Assembly: GCF_022919075.1 (NCBI RefSeq)
Contig: NZ_CP095078.1
Location: 744,001 to 808,000, forward strand
Direction of reading: 5' to 3'
Source of the DNA: Nocardioides sp. W7
Lineage (GTDB): Bacteria > Actinomycetota > Actinomycetes > Propionibacteriales > Nocardioidaceae
DNA length: 64,000 nt
The notes beneath the pieces were generated by a model, which was not told the DNA's origin, searched no databases, and saw nothing but the letters and a program-made list of their open reading frames with translations. Position 1 is the first letter of the stretch, and each line of letters opens with the position of its first letter. Positions 25,158-35,011 of the stretch are shown here, piece by piece. The position numbers and the translations under genes are program-made.

Positions 25158-25492
25158 CCCCCCCGACGACGACCCGGCCGCCACCCTTCCCGATCGCTCG
25201 GCAGCGGGCCGCCGTACCAACTGCCGGCGATCCCGGACGGGCGGTGAGCCATCCACCGATCAGGTCGGCGACAACGTGGACAAGTCACCGCCCGACCGGC
25301 GGGTCGCCACGACTCGCCCAGGCGGCGGTGCGCAGTCCACCGACCCGCGCAACCAAACGGTGGATTACTCACCGCCCCCCCAGGCCCGCCACCCCGCAGG
25401 AACCGCCGGCCCAGCAGGACTGTCCTGGAGGACAGCCCACCGGCACCTCAGGTGGAGGCGACCCACCCGGTGCGGCCGGGATCGTGGATGCC
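25029..25492. other. 464-bp gene-free region
   Basis: Holds palindromes H2 (part) to H5 as listed, an 82-bp unique spacer (25158-25239), and 116 bp of leader before the vanX-like gene with GTCCT-GGA-GGAC as a further small palindrome near 25422. No convincing reading frame on either strand. Confidence 0.6.
25240..25376. repeat. Palindrome pair H4-H5 (module copy 2)
   Basis: The same 137-bp module repeated 219 bp downstream: H4 (25240-25292) and H5 (25324-25376) keep the exact spacing of H2 and H3. By hand alignment about 25 of 137 positions differ, mostly in the loops; arms are kept. The remaining sequence to 25492 shows no gene and only the vanX-like promoter region. Confidence 0.8.
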
Positions 25493-26119
25493 ATGACGAT
25501 CCTGCTGTCCGACCCCCGCGTCGCCGCGGTCCCGGTGCACGAGTGCGGCGAGCCGCTGGTCCGCCTCGACGCGGGCTTCGGCCCGGCCCGCGCCCTGGTC
25601 CGCGCCGGGCTCGCGGACCGCCTCGTCGCCGCCCGGCGCGCGCTCCCGCTCGGCATCGCGATCAGGGTCGTCGAGGGGCACCGGTCGGTCGGCGACCAGC
25701 GCGCGATCGTCGCGGCGTACGACGCGGAGGTCCGCGCCGCCCACCCCGACGTCACCGACGCCGCGACGATCGCCCGGCTGGTCAGCCGGTTCGTGGCCCC
25801 GGTCGAGGTCGCGCCCCACGTCGCCGGCGCCGCCGTCGACCTGACCCTGGTCGACGTCTGCGGCGACGAGCTCGATCTCGGTACGCCGATCGACGCGACC
25901 CCCGAGCAGTCCGACGGCCGGTGCTTCACCGCCGCGAACGGCATCGGCCCGGACGCCCGCGCCCACCGCGACCTGTTGGCCCGGGTGCTGGGCGGGGCCG
26001 GGCTGGTGAACTACCCGACCGAGTGGTGGCACTGGAGCTTCGGCGACCGGTACTGGGCGCTCGCGACCGGAGCCGCGGCGGCGGCGTACGGCCCTCTCGA
26101 CGCGATGGTCGCAGCGTGA
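25493..26119 (+). CDS. D-Ala-D-Ala dipeptidase (VanX-like)
   Basis: A 208-residue zinc dipeptidase of the VanX family. Catalytic and zinc residues are in place: Arg64 (EGHRSVGDQ), His109 and Asp116 (HVAGAAVD), Glu177 and His180 (EWWH), with the same spacings as VanX. It splits D-Ala-D-Ala. No signal peptide is visible, so it acts in the cytosol. The first of six coupled genes; its TGA overlaps the GTG of alr. In glycopeptide resistance VanX removes D-Ala-D-Ala so that D-Lac precursors prevail, but no D-lactate dehydrogenase is here, so nutrition or precursor turnover is as likely. Confidence 0.85.
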   Translation: MTILLSDPRVAAVPVHECGEPLVRLDAGFGPARALVRAGLADRLVAARRALPLGIAIRVVEGHRSVGDQRAIVAAYDAEVRAAHPDVTDAATIARLVSRFVAPVEVAPHVAGAAVDLTLVDVCGDELDLGTPIDATPEQSDGRCFTAANGIGPDARAHRDLLARVLGGAGLVNYPTEWWHWSFGDRYWALATGAAAAAYGPLDAMVAA

Positions 26120-27261
26120 GCGCCGTGCCGGTGACCGTCGTCGCCCCCCGCGCGGTCGGCCCGCGCCTCGAGATCGACCCGGCGGCGATCGCCGCCAACA
26201 CCCGGCTGCTCGCCGGCCGCGCCACGGGCGACCTGATGGCGGTCGTGAAGGCCGACGGGTTCGGCCACGGGGCCGTGACCGTCGCCCGCACCGCCCTGGC
26301 CAACGGCGCCACCAGCCTCGGTGTCACGAGCATCGCCGAGGGCCTCGCCCTGCGGGAGGCCGGGCTGCGGGCGCCGGTGCTGAGCTGGCTCAACCCGGTC
26401 GACGCCGACTTCGCGACCGCCGTGGACAACGACCTCGACCTCGCCGTCCCGTCCGCGGCGCACCTGGAGACGATCCTGCGCACCGCGCCGGGAGCACGGG
26501 TCCACCTGCACCTGGACACCGGGCTGGCCCGCGACGGTGCCGAGCCGACCGCCTGGGCCCGGCTGTGCCGGACCGCTCGCCGGGCCGAGCAGGCCGGCCG
26601 GCTGCGTGTCGTCGGCGTGATGGGCCACCTGGCCTGCGCCGACGAGCCGGACCACCCCGCGAACGCCGCCGGGCGGACCCGGTTCGCCTGGGGCGTCGAG
26701 ACGGCGCGGGCGGCCGGGCTGCGGCCCGTCGTACGCCACCTCGCCGCGACGTCCGCCACCCTGACCGACCCGCGGAGCCACCACACGGCCGTCCGCGTCG
26801 GCGCCGGCCTGGTCGGCATCGACCCCAGCGGGACCACCGCGCTCACCTGGGCGATGACGCTCACCGCACCCGTGGTCTCGGTCCGCCGGGTCCGCGGCGG
26901 CACGCCCGTCGGCTACGGGCACACCTGGACCACGCGGCGGGCGACCACGCTCGCGCTGCTCCCCCTCGGGTACGCCGACGGGCTGCCTCGAGCCGTCTCG
27001 GGCCGCGCGGAGGTGCTGCTGCGCGGCCGCCGATGGCCGGTCGTCGGCCGGGTGTCGATGGACCAGGTGGTCGTCGACGTCGGCGACGAGCCGGTGCTGG
27101 CCGGCGAGACCGCGACCCTGCTCGGCCCCGGCGACGCCGGCGAGCCGACCCCGGCGGACTGGGCCGCCTGGGCGGACACCCTGCCGCACGAGGTGGTCAC
27201 CGGCTTCGGCCCGCGCGTCGCCCGGACCACGGCGATCTCCTCGCTCCGCGGTGTCCGATGA
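26116..27261 (+). CDS. alr: Alanine racemase
   Basis: A 381-residue PLP-dependent alanine racemase that makes D-Ala for peptidoglycan. The PLP lysine is Lys45 in VVKADGFGHG, a variant of the usual VVKANAYGHG; the Tyr-containing VGYGHTW near 265 and RVSMDQVVVDV near 310 are family motifs. GTG start overlapping the vanX-like stop. Because many actinomycetes carry a second alr beside groEL or tsaE, this copy may be the specialised one. Confidence 0.9.
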   Translation: MSAVPVTVVAPRAVGPRLEIDPAAIAANTRLLAGRATGDLMAVVKADGFGHGAVTVARTALANGATSLGVTSIAEGLALREAGLRAPVLSWLNPVDADFATAVDNDLDLAVPSAAHLETILRTAPGARVHLHLDTGLARDGAEPTAWARLCRTARRAEQAGRLRVVGVMGHLACADEPDHPANAAGRTRFAWGVETARAAGLRPVVRHLAATSATLTDPRSHHTAVRVGAGLVGIDPSGTTALTWAMTLTAPVVSVRRVRGGTPVGYGHTWTTRRATTLALLPLGYADGLPRAVSGRAEVLLRGRRWPVVGRVSMDQVVVDVGDEPVLAGETATLLGPGDAGEPTPADWAAWADTLPHEVVTGFGPRVARTTAISSLRGVR

Positions 27262-28193
27262 GCACCCGGGTCGCCGTCATCGGCGGCGGTGTGAGCTGCG
27301 AGCACGAGGTCTCGCTGGCCTCGGCCGCCGGGGTCGCGGACGCGCTCGAGGGCCGCTACGAGGTGGTCCGGTTGACCATCGACCCCGACGGCACCTGGCG
27401 CGACGGCGAGCAGCGGCCGATCGGGCTGGCCGGTGCCGTGGCCGTGCTGGGCACCTGCGCCGTCGCGGTCCCGGTCGTGCACGGACCGCACGGCGAGGAC
27501 GGCACCCTGGCCGCCCTCTGCGAGCTCGCCGGCATCCCGTACGTCGGCTCCGGGGTCGGCGCCGGTGCGATCGCGATGGACAAGTGGGTGACCAAGCTGG
27601 TCGCGGAGGCGATCGGCGTACCGACCGCGCCGGGGGTGCTGATGAGCGCGGCGAGCGCGGCGTCGTACCGCTTCACCCACCCGGTCGTCGTGAAGCCGGT
27701 CGCCGCCGGCTCCAGCCACGGCGTCTCGCTGGTCCGCACCGCCGACGAGCTCGCCCCGGCGCTGGCCGCCGCCCTCGCGCTCGACGACCGGGTGCTCGTC
27801 GAGGACGTCGTCGTCGGTCGGGAGATCGACGTCGCGGTGCTCGCCACCGGCGGCGGTCTCGTGGTGTCGCCGGCGCTGGAGATCGTGGTGGACGGGCTGT
27901 TCGACTTCGACGCGAAGTACGGCGGCGGCGCCGACTTCCGGGTGCCGGCCGCCCTCGAGGAGGTGGACCGCAAGGCGCTCGAGGACGCCGCGGTCGCGGT
28001 GTACGGCGCGCTCGGGTGCGCCGGCGTGGCCCGCGTCGACTTCTTCCTGACCTCCGACGGGCCAGTACTCAACGAGGTCAACACGATGCCGGGGTTCACG
28101 GAGCACTCCCAGGTGCCGCGGATGTTCGCCGCCTCCGGGCTGTCGTACCCCGACCTCGTCGACCTGCTGGTCCGCGACGCGATCGCCCCGTGA
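27258..28193 (+). CDS. ddl: D-alanine--D-alanine ligase
   Basis: A 311-residue ATP-grasp ligase joining two D-Ala. EHEVSLASA near 15, VHGPHGEDGTLA near 75, KPVAAGSSHGV near 147 and NEVNTMPGFTEHS near 280 are standard. The specificity position keeps Tyr in FDFDAKY (Tyr221), as in D-Ala-D-Ala ligases rather than D-Ala-D-Lac ligases of the VanA type. It is a little short for the family (N-terminal domain compact). ATG overlaps the alr stop; the acyltransferase GTG overlaps its own. Confidence 0.9.
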   Translation: MSTRVAVIGGGVSCEHEVSLASAAGVADALEGRYEVVRLTIDPDGTWRDGEQRPIGLAGAVAVLGTCAVAVPVVHGPHGEDGTLAALCELAGIPYVGSGVGAGAIAMDKWVTKLVAEAIGVPTAPGVLMSAASAASYRFTHPVVVKPVAAGSSHGVSLVRTADELAPALAAALALDDRVLVEDVVVGREIDVAVLATGGGLVVSPALEIVVDGLFDFDAKYGGGADFRVPAALEEVDRKALEDAAVAVYGALGCAGVARVDFFLTSDGPVLNEVNTMPGFTEHSQVPRMFAASGLSYPDLVDLLVRDAIAP

Positions 28194-29185
28194 CGCGACG
28201 GATCGACGGCCTCGACCTGCTCCGCGGGATCGCGGTGGGGCTGGTGGTGCTGCGGCACGCGCTGCCGGAGCAGTTCGCGGGCGCCGGGGTGGTCGGCGTG
28301 GTGATGTTCTTCGCGCTCTCCGGCCACCTGATCACCGGGCTGCTGCTGGGTGAGCTGCAGCGGACGGGGCGGGTCGACCTGCGCCGGTTCTACGCGCGTC
28401 GGGCCCGCCGCCTGGTCCCGGCTCTCGTGCTCCTGGTGCTCGGCGTCTCCCTCGTGACCGTGTTGCTCGACCCGCTCGGCGACCGCGCCGACCTCGGCCG
28501 GGACGCGCTGGTCGCGTTGACCTGGACCGGCAACCTGCCGCACCTCACCCCCGACGGCGCGACCTTCCACCTGTGGACGCTGGCGACCGAGGAGCAGTTC
28601 TACCTGCTCTGGCCGGTGCTGCTGGTGGTGGCGTTCCGGCGCCGGCTGGTGCTCGTGCTGCTCGCCACGGGCAGCGTCGTCGGCCTGGCGGCGGTCGCGC
28701 TGACCGTGCTCTGGCTGCGCGCCGAGCCCGATCTGGCCTACGCGCTGCCGACCTCCTGGGCGGTCTGCTTCGTGATCGGCGCGGCGAGCCGGGTGCTCGC
28801 CGTGCGCGTCGTCGTACCGCCCTGGGCGCCGGGTGCGGCGCTCGTCGGCCTGACGGTGCTGAGCGTGGTTCCATTGCGGGGTCATGCGCTCACCTACCTC
28901 CTCGCCGGCCCGGCCACAGCGATGCTCACCGCGGTGCTGCTGGTCGCCTGGCGGTCCTGGGCCGACGTGACCGCGGCCGGCCTGCGCCCGCTCGTGTGGC
29001 TCGGGACGATGTCGTACGGCGCGTACCTCTGGAACTACCCCCTCACCCTGTGGCTGCGCCCGCACGTCGACCACGCCGGGCTGCTCGCCGCCCTGCTGAC
29101 GGTGCCGGCGGCCGCGTTCAGCTGGTACGCCGTGGAGCGCCGCTTCCAGGCGCGCCCGCGCGTGCTCGAGGGGGTGCCCGGATGA
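28190..29185 (+). CDS. Acyltransferase 3 family membrane protein
   Basis: A 331-residue polytopic protein of the acyltransferase 3 (OafA-like) family. RIDGLDLLRGIAVGLVVLRH opens with the family start, the catalytic-type His is in VLRHA, RRFYARRARRLVPAL is the RxxR-like loop, and ATEEQFYLLWPVLL is another conserved segment. About ten membrane helices. It likely O-acetylates a surface glycan such as peptidoglycan or a polysaccharide. GTGA overlap with ddl, ATGA overlap with the kinase. There is no SGNH domain. Confidence 0.85.
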   Translation: MTRRIDGLDLLRGIAVGLVVLRHALPEQFAGAGVVGVVMFFALSGHLITGLLLGELQRTGRVDLRRFYARRARRLVPALVLLVLGVSLVTVLLDPLGDRADLGRDALVALTWTGNLPHLTPDGATFHLWTLATEEQFYLLWPVLLVVAFRRRLVLVLLATGSVVGLAAVALTVLWLRAEPDLAYALPTSWAVCFVIGAASRVLAVRVVVPPWAPGAALVGLTVLSVVPLRGHALTYLLAGPATAMLTAVLLVAWRSWADVTAAGLRPLVWLGTMSYGAYLWNYPLTLWLRPHVDHAGLLAALLTVPAAAFSWYAVERRFQARPRVLEGVPG

Positions 29186-30444
29186 GCCCCGTCCACGACT
29201 GGCGGCGCTGGGTGCCCGACGTCGCCGCCGGGCTGCTGGTCTTCTTCCTCGGCCTGCTCGAGGCGATGAACCGCGACGACGTCGTGGCGCCGCGGAGCGG
29301 CCTCGCGCTGGTCGCCCTGGCCATGGGCGGTGCGGTCGCGCTGAGCCGCTGGACCCCGGCGGCCGCCCTGGCTCTGGTGTGGGGCATCGGCGCGCTCCAG
29401 GTGGTCAACGCGGTCGACCTGATGGTGGTCGAGATCGCGATCGCCGTGGTCACCTTCGGCTGTGCGCGCTGGGGCTCGACGCTCACCGTCTGGATCAGCG
29501 CGCTCTCGATCCCGGCCGCCGCCCTCATCGCCGTCGTGTACGTCGGGACCAGCGGGCTCGGCGGCCTGGTCGACGGGGCGGGCTTCCGGGACCTGGTCCA
29601 GGACCGCTACCGCTACGGCGACTCCTGGCAGGTCGCCGCCGCCGTGGTCGGGATGGCGCTCCTCGGCGTGCCGTGGCTCGCCGGGCTTGCGCTGCGGTTC
29701 GTGGCCCGGGCGAAGTCCTCCCGGGTCTCCCAGGTCGCCGCCGAGGACCAGGCGGCCCGCGCGGTCCACGACCGCGAGCAGGCCCAGGAGATCGCCCGGC
29801 TCCGTCACGAGCAGACCCGGCTGGCCCGCGACGTGCACGACGTCGTCGGCCACTCGCTGGCGGTGATCCTCGCCCAGGCCGAGTCGGCGCAGTACCTCCC
29901 CGACGCCGACACCCAGGCGCTGAAGAAGACGATGGAGACCATCGCGACCTCGGCCCGCGCGTCGCTGCAGGACGTCCGCCAGGTGCTCACCAGCACCCAG
30001 GATCCGACTGTCGCGCGTCCCGGCGGGCTGGACGAGCTCCTCGCAGGGGTGCGGGCCGGTGGCCACGAGGTCGTCGCGTCCGAGGTCGGCCAGGTCCAGC
30101 CGCTGCCGCCCGAGCTGGAGACGGTCGCCTACCGGGTGCTGCAGGAGATGCTCACCAACGCCATCAAGCACGGTCGCCGCGATGCACCGGTGCTCGTCGA
30201 ACGGCACTGGCCCGACGGCGCCTGGGAGGACGAGCTGCGGCTGGAGGTCCGCAACGTGGCCCCCGCCCCGGACGAGACCCAGCCGCTGAGCGCGCTCACC
30301 GCGACCGGCGGCCAGGGCCTCGACGGGATGCGCCGCCGACTGGAGTCGGTCGGCGGGCGGCTCGACGTACGACGGCGCGAGGAGGCCGAGGGCAGCACCT
30401 TCACGGTCACCGCGTGGGTGCCCGTGCGTACGGTGCCGGCATGA
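29182..30444 (+). CDS. Two-component sensor histidine kinase (NarL-type partner)
   Basis: A 420-residue HPK7-type kinase. Five or six N-terminal membrane helices (about 12-175) have short loops, so the signal is probably sensed in the membrane. The phosphoacceptor is His219 in RDVHDVVGHSLAVI; the dimerisation helices follow, and the ATPase has QEMLTNAIKHG and GGQGLDGMRRRL. It is coupled by ATGA to the acyltransferase before and to the response regulator after. A similar membrane-kinase layout is used for cell-envelope antibiotics, which would suit the D-Ala genes, by inference. Confidence 0.88.
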   Translation: MSPVHDWRRWVPDVAAGLLVFFLGLLEAMNRDDVVAPRSGLALVALAMGGAVALSRWTPAAALALVWGIGALQVVNAVDLMVVEIAIAVVTFGCARWGSTLTVWISALSIPAAALIAVVYVGTSGLGGLVDGAGFRDLVQDRYRYGDSWQVAAAVVGMALLGVPWLAGLALRFVARAKSSRVSQVAAEDQAARAVHDREQAQEIARLRHEQTRLARDVHDVVGHSLAVILAQAESAQYLPDADTQALKKTMETIATSARASLQDVRQVLTSTQDPTVARPGGLDELLAGVRAGGHEVVASEVGQVQPLPPELETVAYRVLQEMLTNAIKHGRRDAPVLVERHWPDGAWEDELRLEVRNVAPAPDETQPLSALTATGGQGLDGMRRRLESVGGRLDVRRREEAEGSTFTVTAWVPVRTVPA

Positions 30445-31133
30445 GCTCTCCCCCGAGCGCACCGTCCGAGCCCAGCGAGCCGATCCGGGTCGTCCTCGTC
30501 GACGACCAGGAGCTCTTCCGCGCCGGCGTCGCGGTCATCGTCGACGCCCAGGACGGCATGAGCGTCGTCGGCCAGGCCGCCGACGGGCTGGAGGCGGTCC
30601 GGCTCGTCGACGAGCTCGATCCCGACGTGGTGCTGATGGACGTGCGGATGCCCGAGATGGACGGCGTCGAGGCGACCCGGCAGCTGTTCCTGCCCGAGCG
30701 GGTCGCGCGGCGGTCCAGGCCGCTGCGGGTGATCGTGCTGACGACGTTCAACCTCGACGACCGCGCCGCGACCGCGATCAGGTACGGCGCCAGCGGCTTC
30801 CTGCTCAAGGACACCACCCCGACGCTGCTCCGCGACGCGATCCGCACCGTGTACGCCGGCAACGCGGTGCTCGCCCCGCAGGACCTCTCGACGCTGCTCG
30901 ACGGCCAGTTCCAGGCGCAGGCGCCGGTGCCCCCGCCGTACCTCGCGCTGACCGAGAAGGAGCGCGAGGTGTTCGCCGCCGTCGCCCGCGGGCTCTCCAA
31001 CACCGAGATCGCCGGCCTGGTCTTCGCCAGCGAGTCGACCGTCAAGACGCACGTCGGCGCGATCCTGCGGAAGCTGGCCCTGCGCGACCGGGTGCAGATC
31101 GTCGTCTTCGCGCACGCCCACGGGCTCGCCTGA
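30441..31133 (+). CDS. NarL/FixJ-family response regulator
   Basis: A 230-residue response regulator. The receiver domain (about 15-140) has the DD pair in VLVDDQELFRAG and the phosphoacceptor Asp67 in LMDVRMPE; a LuxR helix-turn-helix ends the protein (ALTEKEREVFAAVARGLSNT, STVKTHVGAILRKL). The last gene of the six-gene operon; it overlaps the kinase by ATGA. The cognate kinase is His219 of the preceding gene. It probably controls its own operon. Confidence 0.9.
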   Translation: MSSPPSAPSEPSEPIRVVLVDDQELFRAGVAVIVDAQDGMSVVGQAADGLEAVRLVDELDPDVVLMDVRMPEMDGVEATRQLFLPERVARRSRPLRVIVLTTFNLDDRAATAIRYGASGFLLKDTTPTLLRDAIRTVYAGNAVLAPQDLSTLLDGQFQAQAPVPPPYLALTEKEREVFAAVARGLSNTEIAGLVFASESTVKTHVGAILRKLALRDRVQIVVFAHAHGLA

Positions 31134-31142
31134 CGCCGGCCC

Positions 31143-31263
31143 GACGCTGGTTGAGGTGCGAAGGAGGAAGTCCTGAGACGGTCCTATGGATCGTCAAGTG
31201 GTGGCGAGGTCGGACCTCAACCAGCGTCCGGCTCCGCTGCGCTCGCACCTCGACCAGCGTCCG
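31143..31263. repeat. Interspersed inverted repeat between convergent genes
   Basis: GACGCTGGTTGAGGT (31143-31157) pairs perfectly with 31214-31228, and a variant of the right arm (CACCTCGACCAGCGTCC) follows at 31246-31262. It lies between the response regulator and the acetyltransferase, whose genes converge, so it may end transcription from both sides. It belongs to the GGTTGAGG/CCTCAACC repeat group of this window. Confidence 0.65.
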
Positions 31264-31283
31264 GGGACCGCTCGCCCCCGGCC

Positions 31284-31859
31284 TCAGAGCTTCCGGATCA
31301 CCCGCGCCGGGTTGCCGACCGCGACCACGCCGGCGGGGAGGTCCTTGGTGACGACCGAGCCGGCGCCGACGACCGTGTCGGCACCGATGCTCACCCCCGG
31401 GCAGACGATCACCCCGCCGCCGAGCCACACGTTGTCGCCGATGGTGATCGGCTGCGCGGCCTCCCACTTGTCGCGACGCGGACCGGGCTCGACCGGGTGG
31501 GTCGGCGTCAGCAGCTGGACGTTCGGTCCGATCTGCACGTCGTCACCGATGGTGATCGCGGCGACGTCCAGGGCCATCAGGCCGAAGTTCACGAACGAGC
31601 GGGCGCCGATGCGCAGCTGGCTGCCGTAGTCGACGTACAGCGGCGGCCGGATCTCGGTGTCCTCGCCGATCGCGCCCAGCAGCTCCTCGAGGAGCCGACG
31701 GCGCAGCGGCTTCTCCCGCGGACCCGTGGCGTTGTAGGCCCCCATCAGGTCGTGGGCGACGAACGTCGCCTCCCCCAGGTCGGGGTCGTCGGCGATGTAG
31801 GGGTCGCCCGCGAGCATCCGCTCGCGCATCGTCCGGTCGTCTCGCTCGTAGGCCGTCAC
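31284..31859 (-). CDS. Maltose O-acetyltransferase-like sugar acetyltransferase
   Basis: A 191-residue left-handed beta-helix acetyltransferase. The maltose/galactoside acetyltransferase N terminus (MRERMLAGDPYIADDPDL) is followed by hexapeptide repeats, with the catalytic His in TPTHPVEPGPR near 118 and GDNVWLGGGVIVCPGVSIG near 145. It transfers acetyl from acetyl-CoA to a sugar. GTG at 31859 is used; an ATG ten codons later is possible. Confidence 0.88.
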   Translation of the reverse strand: MTAYERDDRTMRERMLAGDPYIADDPDLGEATFVAHDLMGAYNATGPREKPLRRRLLEELLGAIGEDTEIRPPLYVDYGSQLRIGARSFVNFGLMALDVAAITIGDDVQIGPNVQLLTPTHPVEPGPRRDKWEAAQPITIGDNVWLGGGVIVCPGVSIGADTVVGAGSVVTKDLPAGVVAVGNPARVIRKL

Positions 31860-31922
31860 CGCTCCGACGTTAGCGTCACCGAGGTGATCCGCGACCCGGG
31901 CGGCGAGGCGGCCCGGGACAGC

Positions 31923-34084
<2,162 letters not shown>

Positions 34085-34099
34085 TGGCCGCTCCGGTGG

Positions 34100-35011
34100 T
34101 CAGGGGCGGACGACCGCGAGGGCGGCGGGCAGCACCTCGACGACGGCGGGTGGGTCGTCGAGGGTGGGCAGGTCGCCGAGGGGCTCGCCGTCGGCGCCGA
34201 CGGGGATGGTGCTGCGGGAGGTGCCGTGCAGCTCGACCCGGTGACCGCGGAGCACGGTGACCTCGGGCAGGGCGACGTGGCCGCCGTCGTACACCTTCGG
34301 CAGCGAGCGGACCAGCTCCAGCCGGGAGGCGGCCTCGATGACGACGACGTCGAGCAGCCCGTCGTCGACGGCCGCGGCGGGCGCGATCTTCATGCCCTTG
34401 CCGTAGTACGCCGAGTTCGCGACCACGACCGTGGCGGCCGAGAAGCGGTGCAGCGACCCGTCGACGGTCACCTCGAACCGGCCGGGCTGGTAGGTCGCGA
34501 GCGAGCGGACGGCGGCCCAGGGGTACTGCAGGGCCTTCGGCGTCCACCGCATCCGGTGCACCAGCGCGGCGGCGCGCGCGTCGACCCCGGCGTACACCGA
34601 GCCCGCGACCTCCCGCGTGGGACTGCCGGGGACCGTCCAGCCGAGGAGGTCGATCGGGCTCGCGCAGCCGTGCAGCAGCAGCTCGGCCACCGCCCCCGGC
34701 TCGGTCGGCAGGCCGAGCATCCGGGCGAAGTCGTTCCCGCGGCCCGCCGGCAGCACGGCGAGGGTCCCGCCGGCGGCCGCGACCGGACCGGCGAGGTGGG
34801 AGAGCATCCCGTCGCCGCCGACGGAGACGACCACGTCGCCGCGCGCGACCGCCTCGGTGACCAGCGAGCCCATCGCGAGCGGTCCGGGCGAGTAGGTCAC
34901 GTCGACAGTTGCGCCCGCGTCGCGCAGCAGCCGCGCGACGGGTACGACGGCCGCGGGCGCGGCGCCTCCGCCCGAGGCCGGGTTGACCAGGAACGTGAAG
35001 GAGCGGATCAC
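34100..35011 (-). CDS. Diacylglycerol kinase family lipid kinase
   Basis: A 303-residue DAGK_cat protein. FLVNPASGGG at residues 7-16 and the ATP loop VSVGGDGMLSHLAG near 65, followed by LPAGRGNDFARMLG near 88, are the family motifs; the C-terminal domain has VANSAYYGKGMKIAP. It phosphorylates diacylglycerol or a related lipid alcohol. GTG at 35011 overlaps the stop of the AGPS-like gene (GTGA), tying lipid phosphorylation to that enzyme. Confidence 0.88.
   Translation of the reverse strand: MIRSFTFLVNPASGGGAAPAAVVPVARLLRDAGATVDVTYSPGPLAMGSLVTEAVARGDVVVSVGGDGMLSHLAGPVAAAGGTLAVLPAGRGNDFARMLGLPTEPGAVAELLLHGCASPIDLLGWTVPGSPTREVAGSVYAGVDARAAALVHRMRWTPKALQYPWAAVRSLATYQPGRFEVTVDGSLHRFSAATVVVANSAYYGKGMKIAPAAAVDDGLLDVVVIEAASRLELVRSLPKVYDGGHVALPEVTVLRGHRVELHGTSRSTIPVGADGEPLGDLPTLDDPPAVVEVLPAALAVVRP

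Noticed and set aside
25021..25376. CRISPR array
   Set aside because: Repeat modules are 137 bp and palindromic with a 219-bp period and only two copies; no cas genes.
25493..28193. Canonical vancomycin resistance cluster
   Set aside because: No VanH dehydrogenase, the ligase keeps the D-Ala-D-Ala residue Tyr221, and the two-component system is NarL rather than OmpR type.
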